Shown in pieces: positions 50,368 to 60,438 of a stretch of 64,000 bases of DNA (positions are counted from its first letter, which is position 1; every line of letters begins with the position of its first letter). Both the position numbers and the translations under genes were made by a program. Below the pieces are notes generated by a model, which searched no databases, was not told the origin of the DNA, and saw only the letters and a program-made list of their open reading frames with translations. The stretch comes from CBDCGV01 sp965216955 (GTDB lineage: Bacteria > Bacteroidota > Bacteroidia > Chitinophagales > JADIYW01), in assembly GCA_965216955.1 (NCBI GenBank), contig CBDCGV010000004.1, forward strand, positions 9,006-73,005, given 5' to 3'.

Positions 50368-53300
50368 TTATCCTTCATCGTTTGATTTTCTCTTTCTCTC
50401 CTTTTTTTCTCTCGTTGGATCGAAGGTATCAAACGTCCAACCGACATACCAAAGAGAACCTATAAATGGACCTCCAGGATTGGTTCTATATTCTTTTCTA
50501 AGAATATTTTGTCCACCCAATTTTACTGTTGACATCGCTTTCGGAATCTTATAGCTTACCTGACCATTCAATACTCCATAAGAAGGCAAAGTACCTACAG
50601 CAAATGAACTCTCATAAAACGTCTCCGCATTCCATCTGTAAGAAATATCAAATCCAAAATTTTCATGTCTTTTAATTCCAGTACTATTAAACGATGCCTG
50701 CCACTTATGCTTAGGTGTGTTAAACTGCGGCGAAAAGCCTTCAGGAGCTTCATCCTCATCAAAAAAGAAGTTATCAAAATTATAACTAGCATTAATTCTA
50801 AAATTACGTGGTAATTTATAAGATGTTCCTACCCCAATACCATAAGATTTAATTTTCACAGGAGCATTAAAAGAAGGTCTAAAGGTGCTTTCAACAGCAG
50901 GACCAGCCTCTCCTCTTAAAATATTATCGATACCCTGGAAATAAGTTCCGTTTACGGTAACACCTTCTTTAAGCGCAAATGTTTGCTCAATAATGAAATC
51001 TTTATAAATATTAAAGTAACCATTAAAATCTATCAATAGTTTTTTATGCGGTAAACCTTTATAACCGACTTCAAAAGCGGTTAATTGTTCTGGCTGTACA
51101 TATGGGATATTAGCTTGCACTAATAAAGAAGTATCCATTGCTAATCTAGCCGCTTCTGCAGATGCAGCCGTATAAGCACCTCCATTATGTAATCCAAATA
51201 TAGCTGCATTATCTTCAACACTACCTAATAAAAGTCCTGCGCTACTTGGGAAAAAGATGTATTGATCTTGTGTAGATGGATTTCTAAAACCTGTTTGCCA
51301 AGATGCTCTTACATTATGTTGTCTTCTTTCTCCAGCAGAATAAACGATAGAAACCCTTGGTGAAATTTGTCCATCAAAATTCTCATTCTTATCATAACGT
51401 GCAGATGCTTGTAACTTTAAGCGGTCATCTAATAATTTTTTACCAATTTGTATGTATCCTGCATACTCATTGATTTTAATACGCTCATTAACACCATCTC
51501 CATCAGGGTCTTCTAAAAAGACCGTACCATTGGTAAATAAATCGTATTGTCTCCAGTTTCCACCAACTAACAGGTCAAAAATTGTAAATACATTTTTGAA
51601 ATTATAATTAAACTCTGCGTGGTACATTCTCGAATTATCTTTAAAACCTGCCCCATCAGGATCTCCATTAAAATTTGCGAAACGCACAGAATCGATCCAT
51701 TCATTATACTCATCGGTACCAGGAGTTGGCCTTGTATATTCATATTCAAGTAAAGTACGTACTAGCGCAGCTGCAATATCGTCACTTCCACCATTAGCTA
51801 CTGCCCTTGCAAATTGATGTGCCTGGTCCACTTGCTCTTGCTCATAAGAGCTGGTACCCATAAATTGAGTAGGTGCTAATAAGTTAAATGCATACCCTGT
51901 TAAATAGGCAGAAACCCATGCGGGAGTTCCTGTTGCGTCATTTGTTGAATTGATGAAATTTAATTCAGAGAAAGTACCTAAAGCTGTCAAATTATATGAG
52001 TTCCCATCATCTGTAATAGAGGTATACGCTCTAACAAAAAACTCATCACCCGCCACTTCAAATTTATGAAATTGTTGAATAAAATCTCTTAATGCATAGC
52101 GCTCACTACCTTGATAAACACCATCTCCGGTTCCTCTTCTATAAGCATAAGAGATATCAATTTTATCATTTGGCCTATAGTGAATAGCCCCATCTAACTT
52201 TAAGCTGGTTGCCTTTCTGCTTTCTAACAAATTCTCTTCATTATGCCCCGTTAATCTGATGTTAGCAGGAATATCAGGTAATGTGCTAATCGCACTTATC
52301 AATTGATTAGCTGCTGATGTAGAATCTCCGGGGATGCCAACAAGACCCAAAACTGCCGGGCTCAAACTTGAAACAGCTCCTGCAAACTGAGGCCCAAGCA
52401 CTTGTGCCACCGCGGCCATTGGAAAAGCACTCGGAATTGCAGCCTCATCACCATACGAGTTTAATCCGTCAAACCCTAAAGCGCCAAATTCTGAAACATT
52501 AGTACTTGCATCTGTAGCTCTACCCGTCGTATAATCATTCGCTTCCCAATCTGTTGTTCCCAAATAGGAAACATTAGCCTTAATAGCTACTTTCTTCTTT
52601 TTACCAAAAGCATTGGCATACCTTGCTGCTACAGAACCGTATGGATTTCTATCATCATCTGTAAACGTTCCTCCCGCCTTAGCTTGAACACTAAACCCTT
52701 GATAATCGAAAGGGTTTTTACTGTTCATTAACAAAATACCATTGAATGCATTTGCTCCATATAATGCAGATGCCGCACCGGGAATTAATTCTACACTGTG
52801 AACATCTAGCTCAGAAATACCTACAATATTCCCAGTTGGGAAATTCAGTAATGGAGCGGCATTATCCATACCATCCATTAATTGAACAAAACGTGTATTG
52901 GAAATAGAGTTAAACCCTCTAGTATTTATGGCTGTAAAAGTTAAACTACCAGAAGTAGCCTGTACCCCTTTTAAATTAGCAATGGCATCATAGTAATCAG
53001 CGGTCGCTGCTTGCTTAATGCCTGTGGGATCTAACTTTTCGATAGTTACTGGAGACTCTAATATTCTTTCTTCAACCCTCGATGCAGAAACAACAACTTC
53101 GTCTGCCATAATAGCCTGCGACCCCATCGTTAAATTCACTACTTGTGAACCAGTAACTTCTACTTCTTCTTGCTCATATCCTATATAAGAAAAAACCAAT
53201 GTAAATGGTGTTGGCTCTGTTGTAACCAATGTAAAGTTCCCATCAAAATCGGTAGTCGTTCCAATGGTTTTTCCTTTAATTGCAATGTTCACTCCAATTA

Positions 53301-53430
53301 AAGGTTCATCAAAATCACCATCCATTATCTTTCCTGAAATAGTTGTTTGTGCCCAAGCACTAGAAATTGTCATTAGTGCTATTATCAAAAAGGCAAAAAA
53401 TTCTTTGTTTACTTTAGTCATTATTTTCAT
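50368..53430 (-). CDS. TonB-dependent receptor
   Basis: A 1020-residue outer membrane receptor. Parts: signal peptide (1-27, ending SSAWAQ); a carboxypeptidase-regulatory-like domain (TTISGKIMDGDFDEPLIGVNIAIKG to about residue 112); plug domain (DEVVVSASRVEERILESPVTIEK, IANLKGVQATSGSLTFTAINTRGFNSIS, ELIPGAASALYGANAFNGILLM); and a long barrel. The barrel ends with WTFDTFDPT plus a basic tail (REKKERKRKSNDEG), so the last strand is probably before the tail. Its size is larger than the other receptor here, as seen for receptors of bigger substrates, but no SusD-like gene is adjacent. Starts at ATG 53430, with ATG 53421 as alternative; a terminator lies downstream. Confidence 0.93.
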   Translation of the reverse strand: MKIMTKVNKEFFAFLIIALMTISSAWAQTTISGKIMDGDFDEPLIGVNIAIKGKTIGTTTDFDGNFTLVTTEPTPFTLVFSYIGYEQEEVEVTGSQVVNLTMGSQAIMADEVVVSASRVEERILESPVTIEKLDPTGIKQAATADYYDAIANLKGVQATSGSLTFTAINTRGFNSISNTRFVQLMDGMDNAAPLLNFPTGNIVGISELDVHSVELIPGAASALYGANAFNGILLMNSKNPFDYQGFSVQAKAGGTFTDDDRNPYGSVAARYANAFGKKKKVAIKANVSYLGTTDWEANDYTTGRATDASTNVSEFGALGFDGLNSYGDEAAIPSAFPMAAVAQVLGPQFAGAVSSLSPAVLGLVGIPGDSTSAANQLISAISTLPDIPANIRLTGHNEENLLESRKATSLKLDGAIHYRPNDKIDISYAYRRGTGDGVYQGSERYALRDFIQQFHKFEVAGDEFFVRAYTSITDDGNSYNLTALGTFSELNFINSTNDATGTPAWVSAYLTGYAFNLLAPTQFMGTSSYEQEQVDQAHQFARAVANGGSDDIAAALVRTLLEYEYTRPTPGTDEYNEWIDSVRFANFNGDPDGAGFKDNSRMYHAEFNYNFKNVFTIFDLLVGGNWRQYDLFTNGTVFLEDPDGDGVNERIKINEYAGYIQIGKKLLDDRLKLQASARYDKNENFDGQISPRVSIVYSAGERRQHNVRASWQTGFRNPSTQDQYIFFPSSAGLLLGSVEDNAAIFGLHNGGAYTAASAEAARLAMDTSLLVQANIPYVQPEQLTAFEVGYKGLPHKKLLIDFNGYFNIYKDFIIEQTFALKEGVTVNGTYFQGIDNILRGEAGPAVESTFRPSFNAPVKIKSYGIGVGTSYKLPRNFRINASYNFDNFFFDEDEAPEGFSPQFNTPKHKWQASFNSTGIKRHENFGFDISYRWNAETFYESSFAVGTLPSYGVLNGQVSYKIPKAMSTVKLGGQNILRKEYRTNPGGPFIGSLWYVGWTFDTFDPTREKKERKRKSNDEG

Positions 53431-53613
53431 AGTTGTATGGTTGATACGCCGCTAAATTAATCAATATTAACTTAAATTAACGTCTAATTAACATTTATAT
53501 TTAAAAGTTATGAACATCCTTTTCAATCTACTTAATTTTCAAGCTTAAGGCTCTATATTCAATTTTTGATTTATGCATTTTTCTAAATAACAAACCAAGT
53601 AATTACATAGTAA

Positions 53614-54540
53614 TTGAAAAAAATAGCATTAATAGTTAATGGAACAATTAAAAATTGTGAAGCACTAGCAAAAAACATTGAAAGTACTTTATCTGTTGAC
53701 TTCGGTGATATTCTTGTTGCTTTTTCTGAACATCTTGGTCATATCTCTTCGCTGACATTTGATGCTTTAGCGAAGGGTTGGAATTGTATTATAATTGTAG
53801 GTGGGGATGGTTCACTTAATGAAGGGCTGAACGGCTTTATGCAATACAAGAAACAGGTAAATGTTTTTTCCAATATTCAATTAGGTTTATTGCCTTACGG
53901 CTCGGGGAACGATTTTTCGAGATATTTTTCAATCTCAAAAGATGTAAAATCTTTAAGAAATAAAATAATACAAAACCAACCTATCGAAATAGATGTAGGT
54001 GCTGCATATTTGAAAAACGATAAAGACCAAAATATTGAACGCTATTTTATAAATATTGCCGATGCAGGACTGGGAGGACTTGCCGCACAAAAATTAGAAA
54101 GTGGAAAATTCGATAGCTTAAATGCTACCGTAAAATATCTTTATATCACTATCTCTTCTATATTGACTTACAAAAAATTACGAGTAAAATGTTCTTCTAA
54201 AGATTTTGAATGGACAGGAAAAATGATGAGTACCGTTGTTGCCAATGGCAAGTATTTTGCTAATGGTCTTGGAATTGCCCCTGATGCCAATTTAAACGAT
54301 GGGACTTTTGAAATAGTTATTATTGGCGATGTTACCATTTTGGACTACGCTAAGAATCTTGGCAAAATCAAAAAGTGTAAAAAGGTTAATCACAGAGAAA
54401 TTAAGTATTTCCGAACTTCTGAAATTAAAATAGAATCCGTGCACGGAAAATCTTTACCCATTCAAATGGATGGAGAACTTGCTGGATTCGGACCCGTAAT
54501 ATTTAAATGTATTCCTAAGGCTGTACATTTTATAGCCTAG
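53614..54540 (+). CDS. Diacylglycerol kinase family lipid kinase
   Basis: A 308-residue soluble lipid kinase of the YegS/DgkB family, which phosphorylates diacylglycerol or a related lipid using ATP. Motifs: ALIVNGTIKN at the start, the glycine-rich GGDGSLNEG (63-71) and LPYGSGND (94-100), and IQMDGELAGFGPVIFK near the end. Length is normal. The start is TTG 53614; no ATG is near. It is divergent from the large TonB receptor and convergent with the TamB-like gene, whose stop codon lies one base away. Lipid specificity cannot be predicted. Confidence 0.9.
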   Translation: MKKIALIVNGTIKNCEALAKNIESTLSVDFGDILVAFSEHLGHISSLTFDALAKGWNCIIIVGGDGSLNEGLNGFMQYKKQVNVFSNIQLGLLPYGSGNDFSRYFSISKDVKSLRNKIIQNQPIEIDVGAAYLKNDKDQNIERYFINIADAGLGGLAAQKLESGKFDSLNATVKYLYITISSILTYKKLRVKCSSKDFEWTGKMMSTVVANGKYFANGLGIAPDANLNDGTFEIVIIGDVTILDYAKNLGKIKKCKKVNHREIKYFRTSEIKIESVHGKSLPIQMDGELAGFGPVIFKCIPKAVHFIA

Positions 54541-54541
54541 T

Positions 54542-57500
54542 TTATTCTTTATCCTCGTTAAGACGATTAGTGGCATTCTGCTTCTCAATTTTACGATCAT
54601 CTCTCCTATTACCTCTCTTGTTTTTTCGGCCAGTATCTATTTGAAAAAGTTCTTTAGCCTTATCAAAATCTTTTGCATAACTCAATCCCACACCTGTTTT
54701 ACTTCTTTCTTCATTGAAAATATCATATTCTGAGGTCTTATGAAATGCTTTAATTTTAAATCGGCCATCTTTTGTTATGGCGTATTCCACTAAGAAGTCT
54801 CCGGCAATACCATTCCTTTGATTCCCTACATCTTCCGGCCTATCTCCAAATTCAAAATCACCACCAATATTTAATAAAAGTCTTCCATCTAATAAAAAAT
54901 GCTGGTAATTTAATTGGACCTCTCCTGTCTGTGAGGTAGAGGTTTGATTATCTTCTCCTGTGGATGTTTGATCATAAGTTTGAATGTTTAAATCTAATCT
55001 TATGTCTTCAGATATAAATTCAGCAATTGCCCCAGTGAGATATTCTGATATTTGAATTGAGAGAAACTCTAATGCAGTATTGGTTCCAAAGGCAGCACCA
55101 AATCCAGTTCCTAAATCGGCAAATGCGGTATTATCAACAGGCAAAAACCTATTAAAGACCAATAAACCAATGACTTGAGTATTTAAGGTATTTTCATCTT
55201 GCTTTACCTCACTTAATAATGTTTCTAACTGTGAATTGGAGGTGCTTCCGGGAACAATATCAAATCTAACATCTGTAGCATTTAATGCTCCCCTTAATTC
55301 CAATTCCACATCAACATCTACTTTTTGGCTTGTTGTGTTAGATGCCGAATCTACTGTTTCCAATGGAACCCTTACACTATAGATGGCATCAACATTTAAT
55401 TCTGCCTCATCAACAGGCCCGTTCCAAGAAACAGTACTGCCTGTCTTTAAGGTAAAAGGTTTCTTTATAAAGTTTTGTAGCGTTAACGTATATTCCCCAC
55501 TTGCTATGGTATAAATTCCTCTCATATTGAAATCTCCTAGTGTATTTAGCTCCACTTCCAAGGCCCCTTCTCCCCGAGCTGATAACTTATCATTATTTTC
55601 TGAGTTAAGCACCAATTCTAACAGAACATCAGGTGTAACATCCAACTTAAGGTCCAAAGAAATACCTTTTACCTTAAAATCAGTAATGGCTTCATCTATA
55701 ACCGTACTTGTGTCACTGGGATTAAAAAATCGAATAAAATCATACTCCTGAACATCTTTTTTATTTGATAATGGAATACTAAATGAAGATATTGGCAAAG
55801 TTTTCACTTCTGCATCAATCTTAAGATCATTGGTAATACCCTTTATAGAGACATTCCCTTCTCCAAATACTTTACCATAGAATTGATCATTCTCTTCAAG
55901 TGTAGTATTCATAAAGTTAAACCTATCGGTAAAAATGCTTAAGTCTAAGGTAATGTCCTTAAAATAGTCGTGTGTTATTTTACCTTCTAGTAGTGCCCCA
56001 TTTTCAAACTCATCCTTAATATTGATAGACCCTAGATAGATTTCATTTTCTTTAAGCGTTATTTCATCCTTAAAGCTATATGTGGTCCCTAAAAAAGGAA
56101 ATGAAAGATGTGCCGTATCCAATAAACTACAAGTTCCCTCCACTATAGGTTTTTTGACAGACCCTCTAAATTTAAGGTCTCCCCTCGCAATAGCATCTGT
56201 GCGCATTGTTTTTCCAATAAACAAATCAATAAAATTCAGCGGTAATCTGCCTACATTAATATCAAAATCTGCGGCATTGTAATCATTTCCACCTAAATTA
56301 TAATTTCCTTTTAAATCAACCTGATACTCATCATCATCAATTGCTAATTGGGCATTTGCCTTTCCATAAAATTTATCATAATCTCCTGATAAGTGTATCT
56401 CATCTATTTTGAAATCCATTATATGTGCATCAGTTACGGCAATATCAGCTATAGCATTCATATTCCCTAAAGCGTCTTTAATTTTAATATTGCCGCTTAA
56501 ATAACCGTTTTCTATTAAAGATGTATCCAATAATAGCTGCCCAATGTCTGATAGATTAAGTGCATTAATTTTAATTTGATTTTCGGACAAATCTGTTTTT
56601 CCATTTAACAGCTGGATGTACTGTTCTTCCTGAAATAATTTCACATTATTTGCTATCAGTAAAGAATCCTTAAAAATTAATTTACTATTTGCAGGAGTCA
56701 ACCATTCCTTATTATTCAAGAAAATAGACGACTCTAATAGTCGAAATACCGTACTATCCGCACTTGTATATACCTGACTAAGTTGTTTTATACTATTTAC
56801 ACTATCAATACTAATGTCTATATCTGTATGTATATCCTGATTTGAGCTTTTTAGCTCAATACTTGCCTGATCAAAAGCAACTTTCTGTCCCAAATTAATA
56901 GCATTTAAATCCGTATTTATTTCAATAAACCTATCTCCTTTGTTTTGCGCATTTATAGCCAAGTTTTTAAGAGATATATTATTGTAAACAATAGAATCTG
57001 TATTTATCGCCAGTTCAAAAAGATCTTTTGTATTATTAAAAGCAGATGCCAATTTTATTTTACTTCCCGATTTAAAATCTCCGGCAAAAAACTTTATCAA
57101 TCCAAAGTCTTGTTCAATTGCAAATGCTGCCTCAAATTCTTGCGCCTTTATTTGAGAAGTATCTTTTGAATTAATGTAATGTGAATAATCACTAAGATGT
57201 CGAATCACTTCTTTAGGGGCATCAATTGGATTGAATAAACCACGTATATAACCTTCAATATCTCTAGAATCAAGAGAATACTCTTTAAAGCCATCATCCA
57301 ATGAAATAAAGTTTACATCTATTTCCTCTACATCTATTGTAGAATTATTATTAGATAACTGTAAATTATCTAAAGACATATCACCATTTATATTTTCAAT
57401 ATCATTGCCAATAAATGCAATATACCCATCGAGAGAAACTAATAATTTTTCTTTTGTAATATTTAAATTTTGAAGGTCGGCATTGGAAATATGTGCTTCA

Positions 57501-59323
57501 CAATCTATAAATGGAAGGCTATCATTTAAATCAACTTTTCCTAAAAAATCAAAAACTAGACAGTCATCATCAATATTAATCTTCCCTTCAAAAAGTCTTT
57601 TATCTAAAGTCCCTTCTACTGCGATATTTTCATAAGTATATCCATTAAATTCAAAGCTTGGAATCGTTCCTATAATCTTTGAATCCAATTCATCTAGTTT
57701 AAACCCACTTCCATTAAGTTGCATGTTAAAGTCTACTTCTCCAAGTTGGTCACTATCTAAATACTTACCAATATTTAATGAATGTCCTTTAAAATCTCCT
57801 GAATAATTTGTCGTATTTGTTATCTGGTCTCTATTAATCTTTAAATTAGACTCCAATCCACCTAAACCGGTATAAAGTTTTCCCTGGGCAGAAAAATCAT
57901 TCAATGTGCCATTAAAATCGCCTGTAAAATTAATCTCCCCCACTTCTGCCAATGATTCAGGTAATTGCACTAACTCTTGATATCTTTTTAGTTCACTACT
58001 ATTCGTCGCTAAGCGGTCTACTTTCAAATCGAAGTTTGCAGTTTCAAAATTGCGGATACCTTCTACATTAAAATCTCCAGACAACGTAGTAACGCCGCTC
58101 GTAATTAAGGCCTCCTGAAGTTTAAGAGCATCTATCTTTCCAGAAGCAATTCCAGAAAACTCAATATCTTCTTTTATATACTTATCTAATTCTTTAGAAA
58201 ACAATGTAGCATCGACTTTATCAAACTTAAATTGTTTTACATGGGCATATAAATTTGCTTCATCTGTAAAGTTTTTAAGTCTTGTAACAGGTATACTCAC
58301 TTTAAAGTCTCCTTTGAGTTTTGAATTATTGATACGTGATCTTAGACGACTCACTTTGAAGCCTTCCTGCCCGAAATAAAGGTCTCCTGAAAATTCATTT
58401 AAGGATAAGCTCGGCATCCATTGCAATAAAATCTTATCTGCTCTTGCCTGTATTAAGCTATCATATCTAACCTCTTTAAGTACACAATCAATTCTTTTCA
58501 ATTCAATAAAACCACCATCTACCACTGCTTCTGAATTATGACTTTTGGAAGCATTATCAAAAGTAAAAAGCCCCTCTTTTATTCTAAGCTCATCAATTTT
58601 AAAATTCCACCCTATATCAATTTCATAAGGTTTACGTTTTTTCTTCTTTTCAATTTTGTATTTTTTGCCAGGTGCCCCAACTTCTACAACTATTCCATTA
58701 GTTTCAAAAGAAGTAAGATGAAAAAGTTTGTTTTCCAAATCAATTTCTTTGACATTCATTTCAAGACTTGGTACTCGTATTTTTTCGTAACTGGTTTTGA
58801 GTTGATCATCAAGGATAAAAGATACATTTGAAAAAGTAAACTTTCTAACATCTACATCGGGGAATTTAGCAGACTTGCTTTTAGGAGGTCTGTTTTTCTT
58901 TTCTTCACCGCCACCAAACAACAATGCTATATTTAACTTTTCCATATCCTTAGTCCTATACAAGTTAATTTTGGCATTTTGCACGTCTACACTTTGTATG
59001 TGAAACTTAGATTTGAAAGGATTTAGATTCTGAATTCCCTTAAGTTTTATTTTCAATTTATCTGAATAAAACAATGTATCCTGCATTGTGTCTTCTAGAT
59101 AGAAATCTCTAACCACAATTGTTTTAAAAGGTCTCAATTTTAAACTTCTAATACTAACGGTAGTATCTAATTTGTTAGAAAGATAGGTAGTAGCTTTTTT
59201 TACTGCGAAAGTCTGAACCTTTGGATGATAAAGTACAAGCGTAAGCAATCCCATTAACAGTACAAATAAAAGCGTACTGAGTAAGAAAAATCTTAGAAAT
59301 AATTTTCTTAGCCGAATTGCCAA
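54542..59323 (-). CDS. TamB-like translocation/assembly protein (DUF490)
   Basis: A 1593-residue protein of the AsmA/TamB superfamily. It has a single N-terminal anchor (FFLLSTLLFVLLMGLLTLVLY) followed by DTTVSIRSLKLRPF, a long beta-rich middle of repeated strands that forms an elongated hydrophobic groove, and a C-terminal DUF490 domain (from about 1050, including GEYTLTLQNFIKKPFTLKTGS and EEFLSIQISEYLTGAIAEF-like segments). TamB proteins bridge the envelope for phospholipid transport or outer membrane protein assembly. Start TTG at 59323 is the only sensible start. It faces tsaD divergently. Confidence 0.88.
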   Translation of the reverse strand: MAIRLRKLFLRFFLLSTLLFVLLMGLLTLVLYHPKVQTFAVKKATTYLSNKLDTTVSIRSLKLRPFKTIVVRDFYLEDTMQDTLFYSDKLKIKLKGIQNLNPFKSKFHIQSVDVQNAKINLYRTKDMEKLNIALLFGGGEEKKNRPPKSKSAKFPDVDVRKFTFSNVSFILDDQLKTSYEKIRVPSLEMNVKEIDLENKLFHLTSFETNGIVVEVGAPGKKYKIEKKKKRKPYEIDIGWNFKIDELRIKEGLFTFDNASKSHNSEAVVDGGFIELKRIDCVLKEVRYDSLIQARADKILLQWMPSLSLNEFSGDLYFGQEGFKVSRLRSRINNSKLKGDFKVSIPVTRLKNFTDEANLYAHVKQFKFDKVDATLFSKELDKYIKEDIEFSGIASGKIDALKLQEALITSGVTTLSGDFNVEGIRNFETANFDLKVDRLATNSSELKRYQELVQLPESLAEVGEINFTGDFNGTLNDFSAQGKLYTGLGGLESNLKINRDQITNTTNYSGDFKGHSLNIGKYLDSDQLGEVDFNMQLNGSGFKLDELDSKIIGTIPSFEFNGYTYENIAVEGTLDKRLFEGKINIDDDCLVFDFLGKVDLNDSLPFIDCEAHISNADLQNLNITKEKLLVSLDGYIAFIGNDIENINGDMSLDNLQLSNNNSTIDVEEIDVNFISLDDGFKEYSLDSRDIEGYIRGLFNPIDAPKEVIRHLSDYSHYINSKDTSQIKAQEFEAAFAIEQDFGLIKFFAGDFKSGSKIKLASAFNNTKDLFELAINTDSIVYNNISLKNLAINAQNKGDRFIEINTDLNAINLGQKVAFDQASIELKSSNQDIHTDIDISIDSVNSIKQLSQVYTSADSTVFRLLESSIFLNNKEWLTPANSKLIFKDSLLIANNVKLFQEEQYIQLLNGKTDLSENQIKINALNLSDIGQLLLDTSLIENGYLSGNIKIKDALGNMNAIADIAVTDAHIMDFKIDEIHLSGDYDKFYGKANAQLAIDDDEYQVDLKGNYNLGGNDYNAADFDINVGRLPLNFIDLFIGKTMRTDAIARGDLKFRGSVKKPIVEGTCSLLDTAHLSFPFLGTTYSFKDEITLKENEIYLGSINIKDEFENGALLEGKITHDYFKDITLDLSIFTDRFNFMNTTLEENDQFYGKVFGEGNVSIKGITNDLKIDAEVKTLPISSFSIPLSNKKDVQEYDFIRFFNPSDTSTVIDEAITDFKVKGISLDLKLDVTPDVLLELVLNSENNDKLSARGEGALEVELNTLGDFNMRGIYTIASGEYTLTLQNFIKKPFTLKTGSTVSWNGPVDEAELNVDAIYSVRVPLETVDSASNTTSQKVDVDVELELRGALNATDVRFDIVPGSTSNSQLETLLSEVKQDENTLNTQVIGLLVFNRFLPVDNTAFADLGTGFGAAFGTNTALEFLSIQISEYLTGAIAEFISEDIRLDLNIQTYDQTSTGEDNQTSTSQTGEVQLNYQHFLLDGRLLLNIGGDFEFGDRPEDVGNQRNGIAGDFLVEYAITKDGRFKIKAFHKTSEYDIFNEERSKTGVGLSYAKDFDKAKELFQIDTGRKNKRGNRRDDRKIEKQNATNRLNEDKE

Positions 59324-59419
59324 ATGTTCTTTTTTATTCTTTATTTATAATGTCCTGTAAACTTTACCAAATTAAGTAGATATTTAACACGCAAAATTAC
59401 TTCAATTATTATTAACACC

Positions 59420-60421
59420 ATGTCAGTTATTTTAGGCATAGAATCATCTTGTGACGACACTAGTGCTGCTGTTTGTATAGATGGCAAAATTGTTGCCAAT
59501 TTAATTGCCAATCAATCTATCCATGAAAAATATGGAGGTGTAGTTCCTGAATTAGCATCAAGAGCACATCAACAAAATATCGTTCCAGTAGTTGACGAGG
59601 CTTTAAGACTAGCAAATATTAATATACGGTCGATCAGTGCCATTGCTTTTACGGAAGGTCCGGGATTACTAGGGTCTTTATTAGTTGGTTGTTGCTTTGG
59701 AAAATCTCTTGCCCAAGCATTAAATGTTCCATTGATAGGTGTTAATCATATGAAAGGCCATGTACTTGCCCATTTCATTGAAGATCCAAAACCTAGTTTT
59801 CCTTTTTTATGTTTAACAGTAAGTGGTGGCCATACACAAATTGTGATGATTAAAGATTACAATAAGATGGAAATCATTGGAGAGACCAAAGATGATGCCG
59901 CAGGAGAAGCTTTTGATAAGATTGCTAAAATGATAGGGCTTCCATATCCTGGTGGGCCACAAGTGGATAAACTTGCTCAAAATGGCCATTCAACACGCTT
60001 TGAATTCCCTTTCCCACGGATGGAAGGACTTGATTTTAGTTTTAGCGGATTAAAAACAGCTGTTTTATACTTTTTACAAAAGCAAGTAGCACTTAATTCT
60101 TCCTTTATAGAAGAAAACATAGAAGATATTTGTGCCTCTGTTCAACATCGCATTGTAACCATTTTATTGAGCAAGCTAAAAAAAGCGAGCATCCAAACGG
60201 GGATCAAAGAAATTGCTATTGCAGGTGGTGTGAGCGCTAATTCATATTTGAGGAAGCTATTAGGTGAATATGGCCAAAAATATCAATGGAACACTTACAT
60301 TCCAAAATTTGAATATTGTACCGATAATGCTGCTATGATTGCCATTGCCGGATATTATTTATTACAAAAAAATGAAACGAGTGATTTAAGCATTTTTCCA
60401 AAGGCTAAAATGAGCTTCTAA
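59420..60421 (+). CDS. tsaD: tRNA N6-adenosine threonylcarbamoyltransferase TsaD
   Basis: A 333-residue protein that transfers the threonylcarbamoyl group to A37 of tRNAs that read ANN codons, acting with TsaB, TsaC/TsaC2 and TsaE. It has the ASKHA start VILGIESSCDDTSAAV, the metal-binding HxxxH as His110-MKG-His114, GHTQIV, and the late GGVSANSYLRK. The Asp in DNAAMIAIAGYY provides the fourth metal ligand. Length and motif order are normal. It is divergent from the TamB-like gene, and its end is 17 bp from the convergent ABC gene. Confidence 0.97.
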   Translation: MSVILGIESSCDDTSAAVCIDGKIVANLIANQSIHEKYGGVVPELASRAHQQNIVPVVDEALRLANINIRSISAIAFTEGPGLLGSLLVGCCFGKSLAQALNVPLIGVNHMKGHVLAHFIEDPKPSFPFLCLTVSGGHTQIVMIKDYNKMEIIGETKDDAAGEAFDKIAKMIGLPYPGGPQVDKLAQNGHSTRFEFPFPRMEGLDFSFSGLKTAVLYFLQKQVALNSSFIEENIEDICASVQHRIVTILLSKLKKASIQTGIKEIAIAGGVSANSYLRKLLGEYGQKYQWNTYIPKFEYCTDNAAMIAIAGYYLLQKNETSDLSIFPKAKMSF

Positions 60422-60438
60422 TTTACATTTTAAAGCAA

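Noticed and set aside
50368..53430. SusC/SusD-type glycan utilisation locus
   Set aside because: Neither TonB receptor has a SusD-like lipoprotein, glycoside hydrolase or hybrid two-component system next to it.
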